A model generated the notes under the pieces. That model worked only from the letters and a program-made list of their open reading frames with translations, was not told the origin of the DNA and did not search any database. 64,000 nt of DNA, from positions 39,696,150-39,760,149 of the forward strand of contig CM051514.1 in NCBI GenBank assembly GCA_028015205.1, written 5' to 3'. Below, in pieces: positions 23,530 to 33,865 of the stretch. The position numbers were made by a program, and so were the translations under genes. The DNA is from Mytilisepta virgata (lineage: Eukaryota; Mollusca; Bivalvia; Mytilida; Mytilidae). How positions within the stretch are numbered: position 1 is the first letter of the stretch; every line of letters begins with the position of its first letter.

Positions 23530-23837
23530 CTTTATCCAGGGTGTTACTAAAAGGCGGAAACGGAACGGAAACGGAATACGGAAACGGAAACGGAAAACTT
23601 CACGATTTTTATTTAAAAATATAATAATTACATTGTGACGTAATAACATGCTTCTTAACCAATAACATTGCGACACGTAGTTAACAAGCTGTCTTTTATG
23701 TCTAAATGAAAATCAGCAGCACTAGACACCTGTGTACTAATCAATTACATATTATTGAGCGAAATTGATTATTACCGCGTGCATTACATAATCTTATCAG
23801 ATTAAAGTATTTTTGCACTAAAATGTAATTATAAAAA

Positions 23838-23991
23838 CTGAATGCATCTTTTTGCAGCTTCATGTGCATGTCAAAGTGCGGACCGAAGGCACCGTGATTT
23901 TTTGTATGAAGCGCTTCCGCGCTTCATACAAAATGTGCTTCGGTCCACACTTATACATGTCAATGAAGCTACAAAAAGATGCATTCAATTC
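23838..23991. repeat. palindromic hairpin element
   Basis: GAATGCATCTTTTTG at the left returns inverted at the right end as CAAAAAGATGCATTC. Inner blocks (AGCTTCAT, TGCGGACCGAAG, TTGTATGAAGCG) are also mirrored around a GCTTCCGCGC centre. Each arm is about 70 bp. Confidence 0.85.
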
Positions 23992-24507
23992 TTAATTAAT
24001 GAATGTTACATGGTTACATGTATATACTCTTAATGCAAAGAAGCCGTGTATAATCGACATAATATGGGACTTGGTTGCATTGTCTGTTGTTACGTATAAT
24101 CTGCAAATTTGGTTTCTAGTAAAATTAACAGTCATATTTATGCTTTATCATATATTTAGTAGTAAATACAGTAGTTTTTTGAATATTTGATAAATAGCGT
24201 GCTGTTTAATCCGTATCGCTCAACTTTGATGCGCACCCTTTATCACACCCCTTTATCACATAGCTTTTTTTCAATTTTACTTTTTTGTATTTTTTTTTTG
24301 GGGGGGCGAAATTTTTTTTTTGGGGGGGTAAATTTAAAAAAAAAACAAATGTTCAAATTTTTTCCCGATTATTTGACTTTTTTTTAACCCCCCTCCTATT
24401 TTTTATATTTTTTATTTCACAACATATTTTCCCCAATCAATTTCATTTGTAGCAGTAGACTAATTTGGAAAATTTGAAGTCCTCTGTTTAAATATATGAT
24501 AAAGTGT

Positions 24508-24609
24508 ATAATACATGTTAAAATCTGTATCACATGCTGTATCAACCTCGACCAATATCAGCCCTCGGGCCAAGGTACAGCATGTGATACAGATTTTACC
24601 ATGTATTAT
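24508..24609. repeat. palindromic hairpin element
   Basis: The arms TAATACATG(T/G)(T/-)AAAATCTG with TATCACATGCTGTA are mirrored at 24573-24609. The loop holds AACCTCGACCAATATCAGCCC. The arms are about 37 bp, nearly perfect. Confidence 0.85.
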
Positions 24610-25717
24610 TCTCTATGTATTGTATTGAACAACTTGAATTATCATAGATCGCTTATGCATATCTTTATACCACGTGGTCCTCTGTACTGTAATTTCATTT
24701 TTGAAGAACTGTTCCGACTTAAGCCGAAAAACTAGCTACGCCCGCGATATCTTCTTACTACAAGCAAAGTGCACGTGGTATGCTTCTAGGTATTTGCCAC
24801 CGAAAGTCTTTTGATGCTTTAATATATTTTTAACAAGGATTTGCTTGCCGTGATAAATATCTGGTCTTATCTAAATCCTTTAAAGGGACTGAAGTCGAAA
24901 TGTGTTAATTGAGAATCCAATAAATCATTTATATCCCCCATGGCATAACGGTCCTAAGATAATTTTAAACTAGAAGCGGTGTTAGAGTAATATATAATAA
25001 ATGAAGATAATCCATTAGAACTGTCAGATGACATGTATGTTTGAGATTTTTTTTATCATTGTTACTCTAAAGATTTTTAAATAACCAATCATTCGAGACA
25101 TTTTTTAAATAAAATTGCCCTCCAAGACAACGGTACTTCATTCTGCTCATATCTGCCACCGACCCCATATAGGCATGTGGGAAGAACAATTTAAAAAGTT
25201 CTTGCAAGTGTAAGTGTTAAATTTTTTTTTAAATTAACGGCACATATCGACATACGAAGTTTGAACTCGATGGAAAATATACAAAACTTCCTATTATTTT
25301 TTGAAATCTAAGTTATTCCAAGTTATGATCGTACAACATGGTCAGTTGTCAAATTAAAAATGTATTTCACAAGTAATCATAAGATAATTACACATATATT
25401 ATAGTAAGCATTCAAAAGTCAAGAGTAAAATTGTGGTTTTTATATAAAAAAGGCATTTTTCTAAAATACCACGTTAAAACTATAACTGTGACAAAACTCA
25501 CTGTTATTGTTTTATTGTTTTCGGAAAATATGCATAAAAATCAATTTTTTTTCTGGAGTTTTCCAAATAATTAAAATGCAGGTTTAGGGCCCTATAATAA
25601 AAGTACTCATCCCATGCATTTTTATACTTTGGGAAACTGTGTCAACTTTCTGCTTTTTCTTTAATACCAATCGGTACTAATAACAATTTTGTCAGACAGT
25701 TTTTGTTTTAAGAAAGC

Positions 25718-26548
25718 AGTTTGAGCTCACCTGGCCAAAACATCATGAGCATTGCCATCATTTGGCATCCGCCGTCGTCTGCAGTCCGTTCGGTCTGATG
25801 CCATTGGTATTTGGTTTCTGGCTACAAATGTAGATCAGTATAATGTCAAATTATGAGCTATATACAAGTGTGAAAATGTGGATTTTTAAACTTGGTTAAA
25901 ACAATTTGTCAAAAACCTTCTCTGAAACTGCTTGGCCTAATGGGACCAAATTTTGGTGGAATGGTCCTTAGGAAGTCCCCTTTCAGAATTGTATCTGATG
26001 ACCCCACCCGCCAACCAAGGCGGCCAACATCAGCCACAATAGTTTTTAACATAGGACCCTATAGGGAAAATGTTTTAAAAATCTCCTCTGAAACTGCTTG
26101 GCCAATTGGGACCAAGCTTTGTTGGAATGGTCCTTAGGTGGTTCCCTTTCAAAATTGTGGCCGATGAACTCCCACCAACCAAGGCAGCAGACATCAGCCG
26201 ACGTAGTTTTAACATAGGACCCAATGGGAAAAATGTTTTAAAAATCTCCTCTGAAACTGCTTGGCTTATGGGACCAGAATTGGATGGAATGGTCTTTACT
26301 TTGCAGGGATGGTCCTTGGGTGGTCCTCTTTCAGAATTGTGTCTGACTACCCCGCTTGCCAGCCAAGATGGCTGCCGTTACTAAAAATAGAAAATACACC
26401 AAAAAATAAATTAAAAATCTTCTTATCTGAAACTGCTAAGTCAATTGAGACCAAGCTATGATGAAAAGGTCATTGGGTAATGCCCTTTCAGAATTGTGTG
26501 GGCTTATTTGAGCTAGGTGAGCGATACAGGCTCACCCGAGCCTCTAGT
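25718..26548. repeat. repeat with GAGCTCACC ends and an internal ~150 bp tandem array
   Basis: The unit begins GAGCTCACCTGGCC and ends with GAGCTAGGTGAGCGATAC and GGCTCACCCGAGCC, so the ends are partly inverted. Inside, three to four units of about 150-180 bp repeat the blocks TCTGAAACTGCTTGG, GGGACCAA, TGGAATGGTCCTT and CCTTTCAGAATTGTG. The ORFs across it are just the repeat read in one frame. I know similar GAGCTCACCTGGCC blocks as common in bivalve genomes. Confidence 0.75.
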
Positions 26549-28398
26549 TTTATCATAAAAACAAGGTCAAAAGTTACGTTAAAAAGATATATGTTATGGT
26601 TGTTTACCTTTTGAATATTTTTTCTCCACATTTTAAAGTTTTTCGGAAATGAAATGAAAACAGCTCCTACTCCGCAAAATTTTTAGGTACTTGGTATAGG
26701 AATCGTCTGTGTGTGTCAGTGTGTCCATAATGTAGTTGTAAGTGCAACTCTTATACAGATTTTCATGAAATTTACACAAAGGGGTATATCATATGAAGAT
26801 GTGCATGTCGAAAAAAGTATATGCCCACACTTTAAAATGATATAATTTGACTTAGAATTTTTATCCACAGACAGCTGGATGAAGATTGGCGTGGAAATCC
26901 TTCATTAGCTTTGCCTACAAGACATCTAGCTTGAAAAAAGGACATTTTATACATGTTTTTGTACTCCCGCTCCATAGGAGAGAATGTACACTGTTTTACT
27001 CTGACTTGTCTGTCCGTCCGTCCGTAACTTTTTTCCGTCGCAGTTTTCTCATTAACTACAGGTCGCAGCTGCTTGAAATTTTGAAACATTATTTCTGTAT
27101 GTTATGCCGTATGGTGTGATTCATTTTCGTAATATCTGTAATCAATTTCCTATTTACAAGGGACTTGGTTTTTTACTTAATTTTTTGGAATGTTGAAATT
27201 TCTGTCGAAGTTTTCTCGGCAACTACTTATCGAAATTTTGAAACAATCTTTCTGAATGATGCCAGGCAACAACCAGGTCTTCATGTTTCTAAAGGATCTT
27301 CAATACAGGAAAATGTGAAGGCAAAATCAAGACAGTCCCTCATATCTCAGTCTACATTGATACATATATATAGATAAATAATCAAACCTTTCTTGTTGAG
27401 CAAATAAGTCTGGGATATCATTGAACATGCAAGCAAAATTTGCTACTTTCTGTCCGAGATTATAGCTTCCTTAAATGGCTGACGTAAATGCAGAAGGTAG
27501 GTTAATATTAGTTTTAAAATATGGTGGTACGTCAGCATTCGTTCTCTGAGAATTCACCAAGATTCATCATGACAATGTCGTAGTTTTGTAGTGCATGATG
27601 ATTATCAATGTATTATATATTAGAGTATTACACTTCACCCGGTTAATCCTAAAAAATCTACCCTAGTTTTATGTATGAGGGTGTAATTCCCTTAAGAACC
27701 GACTACTATGTAAAATCGGCTTTAAGTACCATGCAAGTTTATTTTATCAGCATTTTCGATTTTCTGAGTGCCGAGTATTAAAATTTCGGCTTCTCGAGTA
27801 CCATGCTACCAAGTGCTGCCTAAAAATTAGCCAAAGGGCAAAGTAACAAAAAGTGGGTTATATCATGTATTAGTGTAAGCCGGTGAAGGTACATGTACTC
27901 ATTGACTCAAGCAAGTTAGCCTGATCGATTTCAGATGAGGTGGTTTTATTTCAGTCCTTAGTTACACTCAACCACATGGTTTTACGTCTACTTTAAAACA
28001 TATACATAAGACAAGTGGCGAATATATTAATTTCTCATAACACTGCAGATGTCGCCCACGTGCATTCTAGTTTCATGTGATGTTTAATCTCGAAAGAGTA
28101 TCATTGTTTACTGATTACTTCACGCCAAACAACCTTTATTCCATTTTGAAGACGTGTGGAATTTTAACACGCCTAGTTTGAAGACGTGCGTATACGAAAA
28201 ATGTAGGTAAACTAAGGAAGCAAATTGCACATCTGCAGTTGCAAATATTTTGCCCATCAATAGTCGAAGTTTTATAGTTTCAGCCATTCACTTTTAAATG
28301 GCGCTAATTGTATTTTCAGCAATTCAGCAGTTTTTGCAAACATAGTGCACAAAAAGTAGCAATCGAAAGTGAAAATAAAACCAAGTGACTGACACTTG

Positions 28399-28631
28399 AG
28401 GCTATAACCCCTCTTTTCGTACGCAGGATTCGGGGGCCTTTTTAGACCGTATTTCGTACGCAGACATGGTACGCGGTACGCAACACATGCAGTATACTGT
28501 ACGCAGATGCAAATTTTGGAATATTTGCACAAAATAACGGTTTTCAAACTGTAATTTAAAACGTACGCTGGATTCAAGCTGTAAATGTATAGCGTATTCC
28601 GGATTCAAGGGGGGAGGGTGGTTATAGCCCC
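28399..28631. repeat. inverted-end repeat rich in GTACGC
   Basis: GGCTATAACCCC at the left is mirrored by GGGTGGTTATAGCCCC at the right. The inside has many CGTACGC/GTACGC words and two GGATTC(A/G)(A/G)G blocks. It is non-coding and nested near the right end of the 5.45 kb insertion. Confidence 0.6.
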
Positions 28632-29345
28632 ACACTTCCGGGCTATGTACTAATACCCTATATGCAGTCGGTAAATTCTCCCCAAATCCCTTATTTTTCT
28701 ATCGTCCTCACTTTTTTTGATATTTTTTCCTCGCTTGCAATTCGTTGATAAATAATCTTAAATGGTCATTTTTAATTCTCTTGTCCGACGATGATGTTCG
28801 TTAACATCGACTCACTGTCCGACTGTTGTTCGTTAACATCGACTGTTTTTGATATGTAACTAGGTGGCCTTATTTTTTTATATTACAATTGAAGAACAAC
28901 TGAAGGTTGCACGTTTTTTTTATGGAAATAATGCAATTTTTCCGTTCCCGTTTCCGTATTCCGTTTCCGTTTCCGCCTTTTAGTAACACCCCTTTATCCA
29001 ACAACTGGATTGATAGTAAAACCAAAGATGAATTAGGAGAAACTCAATCCAGAGATAATATTTTAAACACTGTTTTGACCTGGAAACAGGGTCAAAAACC
29101 TAAATGGTCAGAAATCTCGCATTTGGGTCAAGCTTATAAAACTTATTGGTCACAATTTGAAAGGTTAATTGTAAAAGATGGTATACTCTATAGGAAATGG
29201 ATACCCATTAAAAGTACTGATGAAAACGAAACCAGTTTTCAGTTTTTCTTACCAAATACCTACAAGAATGAGGTTCTCAATGTCTTGCATAATGATAAAT
29301 TAGCAGGGCATTTAGGATTCAAGCGCACCTTAGCTAGGGTAAAAG

Positions 29346-29895
29346 CACAGGAATCGGAAGTTCTATCAATAAAATTCTGTAAATAATAAAGTCGACTATC
29401 AATAGAGCTTCTCGTAGAGAAGCGACAGGAATGCAACGCATTTTTCAAGGATTGTCCTAAATCTATATTTAAACGCTTATCAGCATGGATTAAAGTATTG
29501 ATTTCTACTCTTGGGTGTTTACATTTAATAAATATCATGTTTTTATGTACTTACCCCGGCTGTTGAGGCAGTTTTCATGAGTTTTTCCCTTTAGAGCCCT
29601 GTCACGGAATCCATGATGTGTAAACAGGAAGTGTAGTACTTTTTGAGGTCAGTATAATGCACAAAGTATTCCCGGACCCATTTCCGGACACTTTTTACAT
29701 GGAAAAATGTCCGAAAATGGGTCCGGGAATACTTTGTGCATTATACTGAATTTAAATGCTGATAAGCGTTTAAATATAGATTTAGGACAATCCTTGAAAA
29801 ATGCGTTGCATTCCTGTCGCTTCTCTACGAGAAGCTCTATTGATATTCGACTTTATTATTTACAGAATTTTATTGATAGAACTTCCGATTCCTGT
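29346..29895. mobile_element. 550 bp foldback with ~135 bp arms, inserted in integrase
   Basis: The left arm (ACAGGAATCGGAAGTTC onward) and right arm (29752-29895) are inverted copies over about 135 bp with only one or two differences. Flanking GGTAAAAG at 29338-29345 and 29896-29903 is a target duplication of 7-8 bp, the size left by hAT-type elements. The middle contains a second perfect hairpin (29645-29749). It is non-coding. It is younger than the gypsy element it interrupts. Confidence 0.88.
29645..29749. repeat. inner ~45 bp-arm hairpin inside the foldback
   Basis: CAGTATAATGCACAAAGTA followed by TTCCCGGACCC is mirrored at 29710-29749 around a TTTTTACATGGAAAAATG loop. It is near-perfect, so a hairpin lies within a foldback. 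Confidence 0.85.
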
Positions 29896-30940
29896 GGTAA
29901 AAGATAGATTTTATTGGGCAGGGTACAATTTATACATCGAGAGATGGTGCAAAAAGTGTAAGGAATGTCAGAAAAGGAACCAACCGCCGTGCAAAGGGTG
30001 AAATGAAATCATATATTGTGGGTGAACCCCTAGAAAGAATTTCCTTAGATATACTTGGTCCAGTTACAAAAAACACATAAAGGAAACCGATATATACTAG
30101 TAGTAACTGATTATTTTACAAGGTTTGCTGAAGCCTATGGGTTACAAGATATAGAGACCTCCACCATAGCTGAAAAATTGCTAACGGAGTTTATATGTAG
30201 ATATGGTTTACCTCTTCAAATACATACTGATCAAGGTTCCCAGTTCACGTCTGAATTATTCTGTGAACTTTATAAAAAGCTAAATATTAGCAAGACTAGG
30301 AATAGTCCTTTTCATCCTCAGAGTTCGGGATGAGTTGAGAGATTAAACTGTACCATTGAAGACATGTTAAGCAAATTTATTTCAAAAACTCAAAAAGATT
30401 GGGATTTATATTTACCATTTATTATGATGGTATATCGGTCATCAGTTCATGGAACCTTAGGTGAGACTCCCAGTTTCATGAAGATGGGAAGGGAACCTAA
30501 ACTGCCCGTTGACCTCATATATGGTTTAACCGAAGGAGAAAATCAAAATTCAGTACAAGACTATGTTGAAGACCTTATGAACCGTTTAGAAAAAGTTCAT
30601 GCAGTTGTAAGAGTAAAACTATGCAGAGCGCCAAAAAAGGCGATATGACCTTTCTTGCAATTTTCCTAAGTACAAAGTAGGAAATGGTGTTTTACTGCAA
30701 GACATGAGAACCTACAAAGGTCGGTCAAAGAAATTTCAAATGCGTTGGTTAGGCCCCTTCACTGTTATTAATGTTGTGTCAGATATTTTATATAAAAATC
30801 AAGAAGGACCAAAATCAAAACCCAAAATTGTTCATGTGAACAGACTTAAACCATACCTCGGTACCATGAAGAGATGGTATATCCCCAAGGGAGAACCTGC
30901 CTTAAATACCAGGGCCAAACGAACAGACGGACCGGACTGA

Positions 30941-31497
30941 GTTATATTTTTCTAATGTTATTTAATATATACATGTATAAAATGTATAATGTATAAATAT
31001 TTTGTGTACTATTTAAATGTACACTTAATGAAAATATTATTTACAAGTTCGAGAGTTTTGACTTGTGATGCTTTTAATGCACACGTATGCATTACCTTTA
31101 ATTAAGGGGTTTCGAATGAAATTCTGAATGCAGTTAAAATTTGATAACTGTGAAATATTGTTATTATGAATATTATGTGTTCACATGTGGATGGTGGACG
31201 CTTTCTAACGGTAACCTAATATGGATGAATGTTGTCCTAATTTTGATGAAAATAATATATTCTCCACTGTTTACAAGTTGTACATGGAAAACCATAAATT
31301 ACCAATGTATATATTCAGAAACCATATAATACATAAATATATTGCAACCAAAGATATCTTTATTATTGACAACAATGAAATACAAACCAAAGTTTAGGAA
31401 GCAATAGTTTATTTAACATTAAAATACATATACAGACACATAAATTTAGAAAACTAATGATTAAAAACGAAAAAGTTAAATTTATATTTTACAGAAG
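30941..31497. other. spacer between pol and the extra ORF
   Basis: This is AT-rich, with a TTTACAGAAG stretch right before the ATG of the zinc-finger ORF at 31498. That could be a splice acceptor (TATATTTTACAG at 31483-31494) for a spliced subgenomic RNA. No other feature was recognised. Confidence 0.4.
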
Positions 31498-32665
31498 ATG
31501 AATAACATAATTTGGACGGACCAATGTAATGGGTGTGGGAAACGTTTCCCAGGACAAACCCAGCTCACAAGGCATATCAGGAGGGTCCATGGTCCGAGAC
31601 TTAAGTGCAGATTCTGTTGGTGGAGCTGTCAGAACCACCAGAGACAGAGGATCCACCAACATGAACGGGATGCTCACAGAGGGCAATTTTTCACTCCAGC
31701 TGAGACACCAGCCCAGACAAAATCTCTTTCTTCTGTGGTTGTACCAGTTCCTGTCATCAAACCTGATTCTCCTAATGAAATCCAGTTCTTGGATCCAGCT
31801 GAGACGGCAGGTCTCACTGAAGAGTTGGATTTGGCGATGACAGATTTTGCTGATTTGCTGAGGATGGAACCAGCAACACCATCTCCACTTAAACATCTAC
31901 GACAAGATTCACCACTGCATTCATCCATCTCTATTCCTTCAGACCAACTGTTTTCTAAATATCTCAATATTGAATCCACTGAAAAAGATCCTGCAGCATA
32001 TTCACCTTCAGATACACCATTCTATCAGATTGAAGATCCACTCCAAGGTTTGCTATTTTTACCAGTTTCTTTACCCAACTCTTCAGTGAAAGTTTCTACA
32101 CCAGTTACTTCTTCCTCATTCTGAGCTTCCTGTTGACTTGTCTTCATCTGTTGCCTCTACACTGTAAGCTACATTCTTGTCACCAACAATTTCACCACAG
32201 TCACCTGCACATATTTTCTCATCTACATTATCACCAGGATTATCTGCATCTACACTGATCTCTTCTCCACCTCAGGATGAGCCTCTTGATTTATCTAGTT
32301 CAGCTCCACAGTTTCCATCCACTGACACCCGTGTTGAGATATCATGCAGTCTTCAAAAACCAACCAACATCTGGAAGGTTATTCCACTTGATCCGATTGA
32401 GCCACCTAACTATAATTACATGTGCCATGATCCGCGTTTATTCTTCGCTGGTGCCCCTTCCAGTTACCTGAAACATCCTTTGGCCGAGACTCTGCAGCGT
32501 AAAATCAACCTGGCACGTACCAGTAAAGCATCTCGATACCAGAGAAGGTTGATTCCAATTGGTACCAACATTATAATGAAAGAGGAACGATGTTATCTTC
32601 CGGACGGAACCATCCATGAGCTCAGGGATACATGGACCAACACTGACAACATCACAGAGGAATAG
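31498..32665 (+). pseudogene. extra ORF of the gypsy-like element: two C2H2 zinc fingers plus PxDLS motifs
   Basis: It lies between pol and the polypurine tract, the place where some gypsy elements carry env. The first 35 residues are a classical finger, CNGCGKRFPGQTQLTRHIRRVH (C-X2-C-X12-H-X4-H, 22 residues: quoted here as CNGCGKRF and TRHIRRVH). A second finger-like unit follows, CRFCWWSC with HERDAH. A long Ser/Pro/Thr-rich region follows. The frame ends at a TGA (32122-32124). One frame over, coding continues from about 32105 to 32665 with one TAA at 32165-32167. That part has PVDLS (32129-32143) and PLDLS (32282-32296), both matching the CtBP-binding consensus PxDLS. Near the end is a basic stretch, KASRYQRR. 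No signal peptide or membrane segment is present, so it is not an envelope. A nuclear DNA-binding or co-repressor-recruiting role is inference. Confidence 0.8.
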
Positions 32666-32755
32666 GTTTTATTATTTTTTTGTTAAACTGTTAGGTAGGA
32701 TTTTTTTATAGGTACTAGGTGTTCCCTTTATTTTAATTCGGGACGAACTCTTAAC

Positions 32756-32770
32756 CCAGGTGGGGGGTGG
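32756..32770 (+). other. polypurine tract
   Basis: CCCAGGTGGGGGGTGG lies directly against the TGAAACAAAG start of the 3' LTR. A G-rich purine run in this position primes plus-strand DNA synthesis in LTR elements. It has two T interruptions. Confidence 0.75.
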
Positions 32771-33865
32771 TGAAACAAAGTTAGGGTAAGGCTAGGACTC
32801 ATATATTATAAATAATATGCATGCATTATTATTGTTTCATTACAGTACTCAGCACTTTTCTTTTACTTATTTCTATTTCATATTGCTCGTGTTCGTTGTG
32901 CTATTTATGAGTACTGTTACAGTGTGTGTGATTTGTGAGAGACATTTATATTACATGATGTTATTTATATTGTGTATATTTATTGTATATTATAGTGTAC
33001 CCCGACCCAGGTAATAGGCACGAGTTCGTCCCACTGTTTTCCCCATGTTTCGTACCCCGTTAGGCCCTATGAAGCTTTAGTTCGCCCTATATATTTTTTC
33101 TTGTCCCGCTTTCTTACCTTTCTTGTTCATTTACGTAAGGTCTATTTATTGTAACTTTGCTAATATAATGCTAAGGGTAAGCTCCGCTAAGCCCCTGTCC
33201 CTGATTTTCCCTTCATCGTATTTCCAAACTTTATCACCCGCCATATTCGTTGTTTACTTCCGTTTTGCGACATACGCATGCACAGTTGTAGTTTCCATGG
33301 AAGGGGACCTCTAGCCAATCAGATTACTTAGAGGACCCCATAAGGGTATATAAACCCCAATTTCGTCTGCTAGCCTAAGATTGCAGTCCGATACCAGGGA
33401 CTTTTAGCCTTTTATACCCTGTAGAATTTACTAGAGCGTTACCACCTGCAATCGTAGTAAACCAATACCAGTTTTTACTGCGGATGTTCCCTTTGTTATT
33501 ATTTAGTGACCTGACCTGTATTTGACCTAGTCCCCACGTCAATAACGTTTTTTACTACAACTATCCCGTGCCATTATTATTGGGGGGGGGGGGGGGGGGT
33601 CCACGTACAGTTCTAACGCTCTGGGGGATATTAATATTATTTGAATGTTCGAAATGAAATATATTGTTGATTTTAAACTGTGTTAATAAAATATATATAG
33701 TTGACTTAAACTATCTTGGTATTTTTGATATACAAAAATATGGCCAGTGCCTCTGACCGTGTCTATGCTACCAGTAGATAATATCTTATCAGTTTAGATC
33801 TATCATAACCAGTTAGATCGGTTGTAAGGCAGATATTTCCGTCTCTTGCCCTTACAAACGCTACA
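32771..33865 (+). repeat. 3' LTR of the gypsy-like element, uninterrupted
   Basis: It is 1,095 bases, TG at the start and CA at the end. CCAAT at 33315-33319, TATATAAA at 33347-33354, AATAAA at 33685-33690, and a run of 18 G at 33582-33599. Differences from the 5' LTR are few outside the insertion: scattered substitutions and a 10-13 base indel just before the G run. Insertion is therefore fairly recent in evolutionary terms. Confidence 0.92.

Larger units (their letters stand above)
23539..28991. mobile_element. 5.45 kb terminal-inverted-repeat element inserted in pol
   Basis: The ends are inverted copies of about 60 bp. They start GGGTGTTACTAAAAGGCGG and continue with an array of CGGAAA and CGGAAT units. 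The 9 bp target sequence CTTTATCCA is duplicated at 23530-23538 and 28992-29000. Removing the insert rejoins the pol frame between RNase H and integrase. A 9 bp duplication and long G-rich ends suggest a Mutator-like element. Merlin-type elements (8-9 bp) are an alternative. No transposase was recognised. The interior is a patchwork of smaller repeats listed separately, so it is non-autonomous or gutted. Confidence 0.85.
29001..30940 (+). pseudogene. integrase of pol, split by a foldback
   Basis: The first part (29001-29345) carries the zinc-binding start, VLHNDKLAGHLGFKRTLARV. After the foldback it resumes DRFYWAGYNLYIERWCKKC with the CX2C half. The core has LDILGP, VVTDYFTRFAEAY, IHTDQGSQFTSELF, a TGA in the SSG-VERLN motif at about 30331-30333, and PFIMMVYRSSVHGTLGETP. 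These supply the D,D-35-E catalytic residues. A C-terminal GPY/F-like module follows: MRWLGPFTVINVV and IVHVNRLKPYL. No chromodomain is seen. The stop is at 30938-30940. A frame change near 30640 and the TGA inactivate it. Confidence 0.88.
17300..33865 (+). mobile_element. Ty3/gypsy-like LTR retrotransposon, complete but inactive, with nested insertions
   Basis: Both LTRs start TGAAACAAAG and end AACGCTACA, and the element is flanked by the 4 bp direct repeat GTAT. Order: 5' LTR, primer-binding site, gag, protease, RT, RNase H, integrase, an extra zinc-finger ORF, polypurine tract, 3' LTR. This pol order with integrase last is the Ty3/gypsy arrangement. Three insertions enlarge it to 16.6 kb. 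They are a 1.25 kb repeat in the 5' LTR, a 5.45 kb inverted-repeat element between RNase H and integrase, and a 550 bp foldback inside integrase. Without them it would be about 9.4 kb, still long, partly because the LTRs are about 1.1 kb. Broken frames, a changed protease active site and nonsense codons make it defective. Confidence 0.92.

Noticed and set aside
25892..26461. Overlapping ORFs with a repeated protein motif
   Set aside because: They are a ~150 bp DNA tandem repeat read through. Frames change between units and no protein family is recognised.
31498..32665. Envelope gene in the 3' ORF of the gypsy-like element
   Set aside because: No signal peptide, no membrane helix, no furin-like site. 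The fingers and PxDLS motifs point to a nuclear protein.
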